From positions 7,736 through 71,735 of the forward strand of contig CAVEAL010000012.1 in the NCBI GenBank assembly GCA_963613665.1: 64,000 bases of DNA, read 5' to 3'. A model generated the notes under the pieces. It was not told the DNA's origin. It worked only from the letters and a program-made list of their open reading frames with translations, and ran no database searches. This document shows, piece after piece, positions 17,986-25,740 of the stretch (position 1 is its first letter; every line of letters starts with the position of its first letter). Both the position numbers and the translations under genes were made by a program. This DNA comes from F23-B02 sp963613665 (GTDB lineage Bacteria > Bacillota > Clostridia > Oscillospirales > Oscillospiraceae).

Positions 17986-18016
17986 AAACGGTATGCATTG
18001 AACATGCATACCGTTT
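17986..18016 (-). terminator. Terminator of the oxaloacetate decarboxylase operon
   Basis: On the minus strand a 13-base perfect stem AAACGGTATGCAT/ATGCATACCGTTT with a five-base loop is followed by a run of Ts. It lies just after the oadB stop codon. Confidence 0.88.
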
Positions 18017-18033
18017 GAAATTTAAACCGTGTA

Positions 18034-19257
18034 TCAGCCACCGAATACGGACAGCAGGAAGCCTGCCGCGATGGCAGAGCCGATAACGCCGGCCACGTTG
18101 GGTCCCATTGCGTGCATGAGCAGGAAGTTCGTCTTGTTGTACTTTCTGCCGACGTCCTGGGAAACACGCGCAGCCATGGGAACTGCGGAAACGCCCGCGG
18201 AGCCGATGAGGGGATTGATCTTCTTGCCGGAGGTGTAGTACATCACAACGCCGCCGAAAAGACCACCGATCGTGGAGATAGCAAAGGCGCACAGGCCGAG
18301 GATGATGATCTTTATCGTGTCCGCGCTCAGGAAGTTCTGGGCTACCATCGTTGCGCCGACGGATGTGGCAAGGAAGATGGTGACAATGTTCATCAGCGCG
18401 TTCTGCGCGGTGTCCGACAGGCGGTCGGTCACGCCGCACTCACGGAAGAGGTTGCCGAGCATCAGGCAGCCGATGAGCGGCGCGGTAGAGGGCAGAAGCA
18501 GGATAACGAAGGTCGCAACGACGATGGGGAAGACGATCTTCTCCGTCTTGGAGACCTCGCGTGCCTGCTCCATCTTAACCTCGCGCATCTCCTTGGTGGT
18601 GCAAAGCTTCATAAGAGGAGGCTGAATAAGCGGGATGAGCGCCATGTAGGAATATGCGGCGATGGCGATGGGTCCCAGAAGATGCGGGGCAAGCTTCGTT
18701 GTCAGGAATATTGCGGTCGGGCCGTCCGCGCCGCCGATGATGCCGATGGATGCGCCCTCGGGGCCTGTGAAGCCCAACGCGATAGCGCCGAGGAAGGCGA
18801 CGAACACGCCAAGCTGCGCCGATGCGCCCATGAGCAGGCTCTTGGGGTTTGCCAGCAGCGGTCCGAAGTCGGTCATTGCGCCGACTCCGAGGAAGATAAG
18901 CGAGGGGTAGATGCCGGCCTTTACGCCGATGTAGAAAAAGTCGAGCAGTCCGGCGTTGGACATCACGTGTCCGTAGCTGTGATAATAGGGGCTTGCCTCA
19001 TCGAGGAAGGCCTCCCACAGCTCGGGGTGATACAGTGCGTTCTCGCCCATGCCGATGAAATAGCTCAGGTTTGTCAGCAGGCAGCCGAAGGCTATGCCGC
19101 ACAGGAGCAGAGGCTCGAACTTTTTGACTATGCCAAGGTACAGGAGCACGAAGGCAATGATTATCATGACGAGGTTTTTCCAGCCGCCGTCGGTCGTGAA
19201 GAACGCGGCGAAGCCGGACTCCAGCGCGAGCTTTTGGAGAGTACCGAGAATGTCCAT
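18034..19257 (-). CDS. oadB: Na+-translocating decarboxylase beta subunit (OadB family)
   Basis: A 407-residue membrane protein, the sodium pump of a biotin-dependent decarboxylase. Hydrophobic segments fill most of the chain. FLGVGAMTDFGPLLANP, GFTGPEGASIGIIGGADGPTAIFLT and the C-terminal NFLLMHAMGPNVAGVIGSAI are conserved in OadB/GcdB/MmdB proteins; the GGADGPT segment lies in the sodium path. AAGGAGG precedes the ATG. With the neighbouring alpha, gamma and biotin subunits it couples decarboxylation to Na+ export. The alpha subunit type indicates oxaloacetate as the substrate. Confidence 0.94.
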   Translation of the reverse strand: MDILGTLQKLALESGFAAFFTTDGGWKNLVMIIIAFVLLYLGIVKKFEPLLLCGIAFGCLLTNLSYFIGMGENALYHPELWEAFLDEASPYYHSYGHVMSNAGLLDFFYIGVKAGIYPSLIFLGVGAMTDFGPLLANPKSLLMGASAQLGVFVAFLGAIALGFTGPEGASIGIIGGADGPTAIFLTTKLAPHLLGPIAIAAYSYMALIPLIQPPLMKLCTTKEMREVKMEQAREVSKTEKIVFPIVVATFVILLLPSTAPLIGCLMLGNLFRECGVTDRLSDTAQNALMNIVTIFLATSVGATMVAQNFLSADTIKIIILGLCAFAISTIGGLFGGVVMYYTSGKKINPLIGSAGVSAVPMAARVSQDVGRKYNKTNFLLMHAMGPNVAGVIGSAIAAGFLLSVFGG

Positions 19258-19268
19258 CCCTTACCTCC

Positions 19269-19667
19269 TTACGCTATGACGACAAGAGGAGCACCGGTCT
19301 CGACTACTGCGCCCTTTGCCGCAACGATCTGAGCGACGGTGCCGGACTTGGTGGCGACGATCTCGTTTTCCATTTTCATGGCCTCGAGGACAAGCAGCAC
19401 ATCGCCCTCCTCGACCTTCTGGCCCTGCACGACGTTGATCTTGAGGATGTTGCCGGGCATGGGGCTCTTTACGACCTCGCCGGAGGCAAGGGCTGCGCCT
19501 GCCGGTGCTGCGGGGGCGGCAGCGACGGGTGCTGCTGCGGCGGGTGCTGCTGCGGCGGGGGCGGGGGCTGCGGGGGCGTATGCCTCGTATTCGTCGATGA
19601 GCATGGCCTTGCCCTCTTCAACCTCTACCTCGTAGGTTTTATTATTTAAAGTTACCTTATACTTCAT
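19269..19667 (-). CDS. Biotin carboxyl carrier subunit of the decarboxylase
   Basis: A 132-residue protein with a short N-terminal segment (MKYKVTLNNKTYEVEVEEG), an Ala/Pro-rich flexible linker at about 31-60, and a C-terminal biotinyl domain with the biotin-accepting Lys in LEAMKMENEI. It ferries CO2 from the carboxyltransferase (alpha) to the membrane decarboxylase (beta). In many bacteria this domain is fused to the alpha subunit; here it is a separate gene. Its first 11 bases overlap the end of the gamma-subunit gene. Confidence 0.93.
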   Translation of the reverse strand: MKYKVTLNNKTYEVEVEEGKAMLIDEYEAYAPAAPAPAAAAPAAAAPVAAAPAAPAGAALASGEVVKSPMPGNILKINVVQGQKVEEGDVLLVLEAMKMENEIVATKSGTVAQIVAAKGAVVETGAPLVVIA

Positions 19668-20004
19668 CTTCCTTGACCTCCTTGATCGAAATAAAGCGGA
19701 GCTCGTTAACGGGCTTGCCGAGAGTGTCCGCGACTATGGCCATTACCATGGCGGCATCCCTGGGATCGGTGTCGTAGAGCCTGAGCTCGCCTGCCGAGCC
19801 CGGAGCCTCAGGAACGACCGGAGCGGGCGCCGCGGCTGCGGGAGCGGGAGCTGCGGTCTTTGCCTTGTTTGCGCTGCTTACCATGATCCTGCCCATTATC
19901 ATAACGACCCACATGAGGAGCACGAGGCCGAAGAAAACAACGATATAGCCGAGCAGGGCGCACAGCGAGGCATCGCCGAAGGAAATGTTTATCAGATCAG
20001 TCAT
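19657..20004 (-). CDS. oadG: Decarboxylase gamma subunit (OadG family)
   Basis: A 115-residue protein with one membrane helix, LLGYIVVFFGLVLLMWVVMI (about 18-37). An Ala/Pro linker and a C-terminal soluble stretch ending FISIKEVKEDEV follow. OadG-type subunits stabilise the alpha-beta complex and help bind a metal. It lies between oadA and the biotin subunit gene in the operon. The family is poorly conserved, so the assignment leans on length, topology and position. Confidence 0.86.
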   Translation of the reverse strand: MTDLINISFGDASLCALLGYIVVFFGLVLLMWVVMIMGRIMVSSANKAKTAAPAPAAAAPAPVVPEAPGSAGELRLYDTDPRDAAMVMAIVADTLGKPVNELRFISIKEVKEDEV

Positions 20005-20017
20005 CGTCTAAACCTCC

Positions 20018-21400
20018 TCAGGCCTCGGTAATGGTGTAGCGAACGACCTTTTCCTCCGCCTCGCGGCGCTTTTCAAAGAAGTTCTCCGCGACCTGGGGGA
20101 AGGCGATGTAGCTGAGCACGTCCTCCTCGCACCTTGCGGTATCGCCGAGATGCTCCGCGGCCTTTTCGTAGGTGTCGGTCGGAAGCGTGTCGGCATAGCG
20201 GCCCTCGATGGGCTTCTCGCCGCCGAGGATCTTGGCGCGCACGGTCTCGTCGATGGGAGCGGGAGTTCTGCCGTATTCGCCGCGGCAGTAGGCCTTGATC
20301 TCCGCGCCGACGTTCTTGTAGCGCTCGCCCGCGAGCACGTTCTGTACCGCCTGCGAGCCGACGAGCTGGCTGGTCGGGGTGACGAGCGGGGGATAGCCCA
20401 TGTCCTTGCGCACGCGCGGCGTTTCGATGAGCGCCTCCTCGAACTTGTCCAGCGCGTTCATCATCTTCAGCTGGCTGAGAAGGTTCGAGAGCATGCCGCC
20501 GGGTATCTGATAGGTCAGGCACTGGGTGTCGGTGCTCATGGATATGGGGTTGAGTGTGCCGTCGGCGAGGTAGTCGTTGCGGATGGGCTTGAAGTAGTTT
20601 GCCATTTCTATGAGTATCTTCTCATCGAGCGCAACGTCGTAGCCGAGCTCGCGCAGTGCATAGAACAGCGTCTCGGTAGCGGGCTGCGAGGTGCCGCCGG
20701 AGAAGGGGGATATCGCGGTGTCGATAACGTCGGCTCCGGCCTCGATGCCCTTGAGATAGGTCATGAAGGCAAGACCGGTGGTGCAGTGCGTGTGCAGAAC
20801 GACGGGGAGGTCCACTGCGTCCTTTATGCCGGAAACGAGGTCGTATGCGCTCTGCGGGGTCATGATGCCGGCCATGTCCTTGATGCAGATGGAGCTTACG
20901 CCCATCTTCTCAAGCTCCTTGACCATCTCGACGAATTTTGCCGTCGTGTGCACGGGGCTGGTGGTGTAGGAAATGGTGCCGGAGGCCATTGCACCCTGCT
21001 TTACGGTCTCCTCGATGGCGACCTTGAGGTTATCGGTGTCGTTTAATGCGTCGAATATGCGGATGATGTCGATGCCGTTTTTGACCGAGGCGCGCACGAA
21101 GCGGCGCACGACATCGTCGGGATAGTGCTTGTAGCCGAGAATGTTCTGCCCGCGCAGGAGCATCTGGAGCTTGGTGTTGGGCATCTTGGCGCGGATCTTG
21201 CGCAGGCGCTCCCACGGATCCTCGCCGAGAAAGCGCAGGCAGACATCGAAGGTAGCGCCGCCCCAGCATTCAACGGAGTAGAATCCGGCCTTGCCCATCT
21301 TTTCAAGGATGGGCTCGAATTTGTCATAGGGAAGCCTTGTCGCAATAAGTGACTGGTTTGCGTCACGAAGCACGGTTTCCGTAAACTGTACTTTCTTCAT
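20018..21400 (-). CDS. oadA: Oxaloacetate decarboxylase alpha subunit (carboxyltransferase)
   Basis: A 460-residue carboxyltransferase that removes CO2 from oxaloacetate and passes it to biotin. FTETVLRDANQSLIATRL at the N-terminus is the metal and substrate site shared with pyruvate carboxylase. VECWGGATFDVCLRFLGEDP, SICIKDMAGIMTP (catalytic Lys) and LHTHCTTGLAFMTYL (metal His pair) follow. No biotin domain is attached. The frame opens at 21433, but a GGGAGG before the ATG at 21400 and family alignment choose 21400. It is the first gene of the minus-strand operon. Confidence 0.94.
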   Translation of the reverse strand: MKKVQFTETVLRDANQSLIATRLPYDKFEPILEKMGKAGFYSVECWGGATFDVCLRFLGEDPWERLRKIRAKMPNTKLQMLLRGQNILGYKHYPDDVVRRFVRASVKNGIDIIRIFDALNDTDNLKVAIEETVKQGAMASGTISYTTSPVHTTAKFVEMVKELEKMGVSSICIKDMAGIMTPQSAYDLVSGIKDAVDLPVVLHTHCTTGLAFMTYLKGIEAGADVIDTAISPFSGGTSQPATETLFYALRELGYDVALDEKILIEMANYFKPIRNDYLADGTLNPISMSTDTQCLTYQIPGGMLSNLLSQLKMMNALDKFEEALIETPRVRKDMGYPPLVTPTSQLVGSQAVQNVLAGERYKNVGAEIKAYCRGEYGRTPAPIDETVRAKILGGEKPIEGRYADTLPTDTYEKAAEHLGDTARCEEDVLSYIAFPQVAENFFEKRREAEEKVVRYTITEA

Positions 21401-21501
21401 GTTTTCCTCCCGAATTTCAAAATTTATTAACACTCTATAGTATAGTATAAATTTTTTGCAAATTCTACACTTATTTTAGGCAAATTTATAACAATCAGGG
21501 C

Positions 21502-21536
21502 AAAAAAGCGGAGGCAGCTTGATTGGCTGCCTCCGC
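21502..21536 (-). terminator. Terminator after the 94-residue protein gene
   Basis: On the minus strand a perfect 11-base stem GCGGAGGCAGC/GCTGCCTCCGC with a seven-base loop is followed by six Ts. It separates the PBP/94-residue genes from the oad operon. Confidence 0.9.
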
Positions 21537-21553
21537 TTAGGGAAAATATTCGC

Positions 21554-21838
21554 TTATTTATTGGCCAGAGCTCTGTCGAGCCAGACGCTCGCAACGTCCA
21601 TGGCCGCCCAGAAGCCGTCCTTCTCGCTTTTCTTGACGATGCGGTCACGAGATTTGACGGAGGGGTCTGTGAGCTGGAGCTGGACGGATACCTTCGTGGC
21701 AACGTCGAGATCCTTGACCTTCTTCGTGTCCATGATCTGGAGCATGATGATGTATTTGTCGGCCATGCTGCCGTAATAGATTATGTTTCCTGCGCGCTGC
21801 AGGGGATGTCCCTTGTATTCAAGCGTTTTGTTTGCCAA
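21554..21838 (-). CDS. Conserved hypothetical protein, 94 residues
   Basis: A small cytoplasmic protein with no signal or membrane segment. It has a beta-rich first half (YKGHPLQRAGNIIYYGSM) and a helical, charged end (DPSVKSRDRIVKKSEKDG, then WAAMDVASVWLDRALANK). A good SD precedes the ATG. It lies 20 bases after the PBP gene on the same strand and shares its terminator, so it is probably co-transcribed with it. I do not recognise the family. A role linked to the cell wall is only suggested by the neighbour. Confidence 0.75.
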   Translation of the reverse strand: MANKTLEYKGHPLQRAGNIIYYGSMADKYIIMLQIMDTKKVKDLDVATKVSVQLQLTDPSVKSRDRIVKKSEKDGFWAAMDVASVWLDRALANK

Positions 21839-21858
21839 AGCTGTTCCTCCTTATCTGC

Positions 21859-23985
21859 TCAGAACAGATCGCGGAAGTTGGCGAAGATATCGTCGATGCC
21901 GCCGTTTTCTTCCTCCTGCTTCTTCTGCTCTTCTTCCTGCTTCTTCTTTTCTTCCTCTTCCTTCTGCTTCTTTTCCTCCTCGGTCAGCGCCTGCTCCTCG
22001 AGCTCCTCGCGTGTTCCGAAGATGCCGGTGGGATCGCCGCCGGTGGACATGTTGAAGTCCTTGTATGCGAGATCGGCGTGGACGGAGGACATGACCTTCT
22101 GCCAGATGGTGACGGCGGGGTTGCCGCTGAATGCCATGTATTCCGGCGTATCGTAGCCCGTCCAGACCGCGCAGGTGTAATACGGCGTGTAGCCGCAGAA
22201 CCAGCGGTCGTAGTTTGCCGTCGTTGTACCGGTCTTGCCGGCGACCGGCATGTTGCTCAGGCGCGAGGCCGAGCCCGTGCCGTTCGTGGCGGCGTTATTG
22301 AGCATATAGGTCATGGTGCGCGCAGTCTCCTTGGAGAAGGCCTGAATGGTCTCGGCCTGATTGTCGAGAACTATCTTGCCCGTGCGGTCCTTGACCATGG
22401 TATAGGTACGCGAGTAGGTGAAGGTGCCGTCGTTTGCAAGGGCGGTGTAGGCCTGCGCCATCTCGCGCACGGTGATGCCGTAGCTCGGCTGGCCGAGCGC
22501 CATTGCCGCATAGTCGGCATCCGCGTCTATCAGGCTCGTAACGCCCAGGCGCGAGCGCAGAAACTCCAGCGACGTGGAGGGCGTCAGCTTGTCGACGATC
22601 TGCGCGGCAACGGTGTTCTTCGACTGCTGGAGCGCGTAGCTTATCGTGATAACGCCGCTGTAGGTGTTAGGCGAGTTTTTCGGATACCACGAGGTGTGCG
22701 CAAGCTGAACATGCGTCTCATCCGCGTCGAGTACGAGCGTCGAGGGGCTTATGAGCCCGTATTCCACCGCAGGCCCGTAAACGGAGAGAGGCTTAATGGA
22801 CGATCCGGGCGGGCGCGTGGTGTCGGTAGCTCTGTTCAGACCGTAGTTGATGGTCTTCTCGCCCGTGCCGCCGCACAGCGCCTTTATCTCGCCGGTGGTC
22901 TGGTCGATGATGACTATCGCGCTCTGAAGCTGCGACTTTGAGCCGTTATAGGCCTGCGGCAGCTCCTCAAGGTTTGTGTATATCGCGTCTACCTTGGCCT
23001 GAATGTCGGTGTCGATGCAGGCGTATATCTCATAGCCTGCGTTGTGCACCAGCTGGCTTGCCGCGGTGCGGCTGATGCCCTTGGCCTCGGCAAGGTCGGA
23101 AATGACATCGGAAATGACGACCTCTTCGTAGTAGCTGTAGGTCGAGGAGCTGGGGGAGTTTTCGCTGCGGACAAATTCGAGCTCCTCGGCTTTTGCGGCC
23201 TCGTACTCGTCCTTTTCGAGGTAACCCTGCTTATACATTTCGCGCAGGACGTTTTCCTGACGAGTCTTGTTGTTTTCAACGCTGTAGAACGGGTCGTAAT
23301 ACGTCGGCAGATTCGTTATGCCGACGATGGACGCGGCCTCGGCAACGGAAAGATCCTTTGCGTCCTTGCCGAAATAGGTCTGTGCCGCAGTCTGGATGCC
23401 GTAGCAGCCCTCGCCGAAGTAAACGGCGTTGAGGTAATACTCAAGGATCTCCTCCTTGTCGTAATTCTGCTCAAGCTCGAGCGCCTGGAATATCTCCAGA
23501 AGCTTGCGCTGCACGGTTATATCGTCCTGCTGGGTGAGGTTTTTTATGAGCTGCTGCGTTATCGTCGAGCCGCCGAAGGTCGAGCCGCCGGTGAACATGT
23601 TCAGCGCAGCATGCGCCGTTCTGAACCAGTCAACGCCCTTGTGCGTGTAAAAGCGCTTGTCCTCTATGGCAACGAGCGCATCCTTCACATGCTGGGGGAT
23701 ATCGTCTCCGTCCACCCATATGCGGTTTTCGCTGCTTTTAACGGTCGTCAGCTTCTGATAATCGCCGTTTGAATCCTGATAATAGATAATGCTCGACTGA
23801 TTGAGGGTGAAATCATTGAGATCAAGGTCGAGGCTCGGCGTGATGCAGGTCTTGACGTAAAATGCGAAAATGCACACGAAGATAAGTCCCGTCACAACGC
23901 CTATGAGCAGGATCGTTCCGATCACGCCCATGATGCGGCCAAACGTGCTGCCGCGCTTTTCGGCCGGCTCTCTGGCAATATCCAT
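21859..23985 (-). CDS. Class A penicillin-binding protein (PBP1A-like)
   Basis: A 708-residue bifunctional peptidoglycan synthase. A cytoplasmic tail and one membrane helix (residues about 20-46) are followed by the GT51 glycosyltransferase domain with EDKRFYTHKGVDWFR, GGSTITQQLIKNL, QRKLLEIFQALELE and LEYYLNAVYFG. The transpeptidase domain has the SxxK Ser in PPGSSIKPL, the SxN triad in QQSKNT and the KTGTT box in VAGKTGTTTANYDRW. The C-terminus is a Glu/Lys-rich coil of about 40 residues. ATG 23985 follows AAGGAGG with correct spacing; an in-frame GTG four codons earlier overlaps that SD. Confidence 0.94.
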   Translation of the reverse strand: MDIAREPAEKRGSTFGRIMGVIGTILLIGVVTGLIFVCIFAFYVKTCITPSLDLDLNDFTLNQSSIIYYQDSNGDYQKLTTVKSSENRIWVDGDDIPQHVKDALVAIEDKRFYTHKGVDWFRTAHAALNMFTGGSTFGGSTITQQLIKNLTQQDDITVQRKLLEIFQALELEQNYDKEEILEYYLNAVYFGEGCYGIQTAAQTYFGKDAKDLSVAEAASIVGITNLPTYYDPFYSVENNKTRQENVLREMYKQGYLEKDEYEAAKAEELEFVRSENSPSSSTYSYYEEVVISDVISDLAEAKGISRTAASQLVHNAGYEIYACIDTDIQAKVDAIYTNLEELPQAYNGSKSQLQSAIVIIDQTTGEIKALCGGTGEKTINYGLNRATDTTRPPGSSIKPLSVYGPAVEYGLISPSTLVLDADETHVQLAHTSWYPKNSPNTYSGVITISYALQQSKNTVAAQIVDKLTPSTSLEFLRSRLGVTSLIDADADYAAMALGQPSYGITVREMAQAYTALANDGTFTYSRTYTMVKDRTGKIVLDNQAETIQAFSKETARTMTYMLNNAATNGTGSASRLSNMPVAGKTGTTTANYDRWFCGYTPYYTCAVWTGYDTPEYMAFSGNPAVTIWQKVMSSVHADLAYKDFNMSTGGDPTGIFGTREELEEQALTEEEKKQKEEEEKKKQEEEQKKQEEENGGIDDIFANFRDLF

Positions 23986-24185
23986 TTTCGGTAACACCTC
24001 CTTGCGAGTGTCAAAGTCAAATGAATTATATATTATAGATAATGTGCATAGTAGGCTAATTTTATCTGAATTATCATTATATCATGTTATGTCAAGCAGG
24101 GGTGGATAATTTGTAAAGTTTCGAGGGCGAGGGTATTTGTTTTCGGCGAATATGGGAATAATACGGAGCAAAGGAGATGAAGAGC

Positions 24186-24506
24186 TTGAAAAATATGTTC
24201 AAAAAGCTCACGCTTTGCATCTGTGCGGCAGCGGCGGTGATAATGTGCACCGCGGCGGTCCTCGGAATGAGTGCGGAAAGCGCTGCGCCGGTGCAGAGCG
24301 TGAGTACGGCAGGCAGCCCGGGCTACTGTCTGCGCGACTGGCACGGGTACCTCGCCGTTTTCGAAGACGGGGGCGAAACGCCGAGCGCAATGACCGATAT
24401 TCAGACCGATACGCTGAACCTTGTTGACAGGGAAAAGCTCAGAGCCGGCATAGAGGCCGCGACGCGCGAGGAGCTGCTGGCGCTGCTTGAGGACTTTAGC
24501 TCTTGA
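24186..24506 (+). CDS. Small secreted or membrane-anchored protein, BofC-C-like
   Basis: The protein has a short basic N-terminus, a hydrophobic segment LTLCICAAAAVIMCTAAVLG, then an outer domain of about 70 residues with GYCLRDWHGYLAVFED, IQTDTLNLVDREKLRAGIEAA and REELLALLEDFSS. This resembles the small forespore-protein (BofC C-terminal) fold found in many clostridial hypothetical proteins, by memory only. AAAGGAG is directly adjacent to an ATG at 24177. The TTG at 24186 has better spacing (nine bases), so I give 24186; both read the same frame. A separate gene follows after 50 bases. Confidence 0.65.
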   Translation: MKNMFKKLTLCICAAAAVIMCTAAVLGMSAESAAPVQSVSTAGSPGYCLRDWHGYLAVFEDGGETPSAMTDIQTDTLNLVDREKLRAGIEAATREELLALLEDFSS

Positions 24507-24560
24507 TTTATGCGCCTGCGTGGGTTAAAATAGGAGCACCACTACACAGGAGGAAATAAC

Positions 24561-24845
24561 ATGAGCGAAGCATTCGGCAATGACTTTATTACGATAATAG
24601 ATGACGACGGCAACGAATTCAACCTTGAGCTGCTTGATACCATAGACTATAACGGCGAGACCTTTTCCGCATTCCTGCCCGCCGATATGGACGAGGACGA
24701 CCCCGATTACGGCCTCATTCTGCTGAGCGTTACCGAGGACGAAAACGGCGACGAGCTGTTTGAGTCCATAGACGACGACGCGAAGCTCGAAGAGGTGCAC
24801 CAGATGTTCATGACTATCTTCGAGGCCGAGGAAGGCGAGGAATAA
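24561..24845 (+). CDS. DUF1292 family acidic protein
   Basis: A 94-residue, very acidic cytoplasmic protein (FITIIDDDGNEFNLELLDTI, then ADMDEDDPDYGLILL and a Glu-rich end). The pattern matches the DUF1292 family, found in Firmicutes and often near ruvX and ireB; those neighbours are absent here. AGGAGGAAATAAC precedes the ATG. The function of the family is unknown. The 6S RNA gene follows 45 bases later. Confidence 0.85.
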   Translation: MSEAFGNDFITIIDDDGNEFNLELLDTIDYNGETFSAFLPADMDEDDPDYGLILLSVTEDENGDELFESIDDDAKLEEVHQMFMTIFEAEEGEE

Positions 24846-24888
24846 GACACGGGATCCTTTCATATGTTCCGTAATGTATGATAAGTAA

Positions 24889-25085
24889 GTCCTGCCGCGT
24901 TCGCGGTGTCATATTGACTTCGGGTTCGTTAAACCCACATTTCTAATAAGGGATGCCGATTTGAATCTGCGGATTGCAGGCCTCCCGGCTCTCGGCCGGA
25001 CGTTGGAAGCAGTGAAACAGAACTTAGGCGACCCACCTGCTACTTTGTGCAGGTTATAACCGAACCCCAACGGCGCGGCGGGATT
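24889..25085 (+). ncRNA. ssrS: Probable 6S RNA
   Basis: A transcript of about 195 bases closed by a ten-base stem, TCCTGCCGCG (24890-24899) with CGCGGCGGGA (25074-25083), and followed at once by a terminator. The 3' half holds GGAAGCAGTGAAACAGAAC and CTTAGGCGACCCACCTGC, which I recall as characteristic of Firmicutes 6S RNA. A large, weakly paired middle fits the open-promoter mimic that binds sigma-A RNA polymerase. TATGAT at 24877-24882 is a plausible -10. A covariance search with the 6S model would settle it. Confidence 0.75.
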
Positions 25086-25120
25086 TGCCCGATGGTTTTC
25101 CATCGGGCATTTTTATTTTT
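25086..25120 (+). terminator. Terminator of the 6S RNA
   Basis: A perfect ten-base stem TGCCCGATGG/CCATCGGGCA with a TTTT loop is followed by TTTTTATTTTT. Confidence 0.92.
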
Positions 25121-25323
25121 CGTAAACGCCGAACAAATGACTGTCAGCGTCTGAACGGATAATTTGTGCCCTGATTTAGTCGTTTCTTCTTGAAATACAC
25201 AAAGTATTCCTGCGAAAAAGCGCCGTTATCAGGACCCAAATTCTCTCGCCCAGCCATCTGACGCATTTATTCAGCGCTTACGTTAGTTCTTGACAAATAA
25301 CAAAAAATACATAGAAAAAGCAT

Positions 25324-25378
25324 GCAGTCGAAAAAATTTCGGCTGCAAATTTTTTTACTTGTACGCAAACGTACAAGT
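25324..25378 (+). promoter_or_regulatory. Terminator-like hairpin plus palindrome before the phage cassette
   Basis: A ten-base stem GCAGTCGAAA/TTTCGGCTGC with an AAA loop and seven Ts (25324-25356) runs directly into a 22-base palindrome, ACTTGTACG-CAAA-CGTACAAGT (25357-25378), 38 bases before the first cassette gene. The surrounding 250 bases are AT-rich compared with the genes. A TTGACA at 25290-25295 has no good -10 at normal spacing. The set looks like an operator or conditional terminator for the cassette; this is inference. Confidence 0.6.
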
Positions 25379-25416
25379 TACGCCCGAAAACAGCCTATGG
25401 GTGAGAGGTGAATTTT

Positions 25417-25740
25417 ATGAACAGAAAAAGATCCGCAGCTGCGGATAAGCTTCTCGAAAAGCTTGCGGTGTCCTCGCCGAACGATGCCGTGAAGCTGCTT
25501 TATCTCGGCACCGAGAACATCTCCGAGCTCGAGGGACTCGATCTCTCGCTGCTGAGCGAAATAAAACGCGGACCGAAGGGGGAGGTGGAGCTGAAGTTTG
25601 TAAACAAGCTGGCGATAATAAGGGAGCTGATAGAGCTCAATGCCGCAGCCGCGGCACAGTCGGCTCAGGGCGGCGGCTTCTACGCGGCGCTGGACAAATC
25701 GGCAAGGCTTCTGGAGGGCGAGCGGGAAAATGAGCTTTGA
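25417..25740 (+). CDS. Putative terminase small subunit-like packaging protein
   Basis: A 107-residue protein, first of the cassette. After a basic start (MNRKRSAAADKLLEKLA) comes SPNDAVKLLYLG, then LDLSLLSEIKRGPKGEVELK and FVNKLAIIRELIEL. This pattern of a KG-containing turn followed by a helix is familiar from putative packaging proteins next to clostridial phage terminases, but there is no clear helix-turn-helix. GAGAGG precedes the ATG at 25417. It overlaps the large terminase gene by 11 bases. Position supports DNA recognition for packaging; sequence alone does not prove it. Confidence 0.65.
   Translation: MNRKRSAAADKLLEKLAVSSPNDAVKLLYLGTENISELEGLDLSLLSEIKRGPKGEVELKFVNKLAIIRELIELNAAAAAQSAQGGGFYAALDKSARLLEGERENEL

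Noticed and set aside
18112..19332. A 406-codon frame on the plus strand opposite oadB
   Set aside because: It mirrors a strongly conserved membrane protein gene, has low-complexity His/Gly/Asp composition and no SD; it is an antisense shadow of GC-rich codon use.
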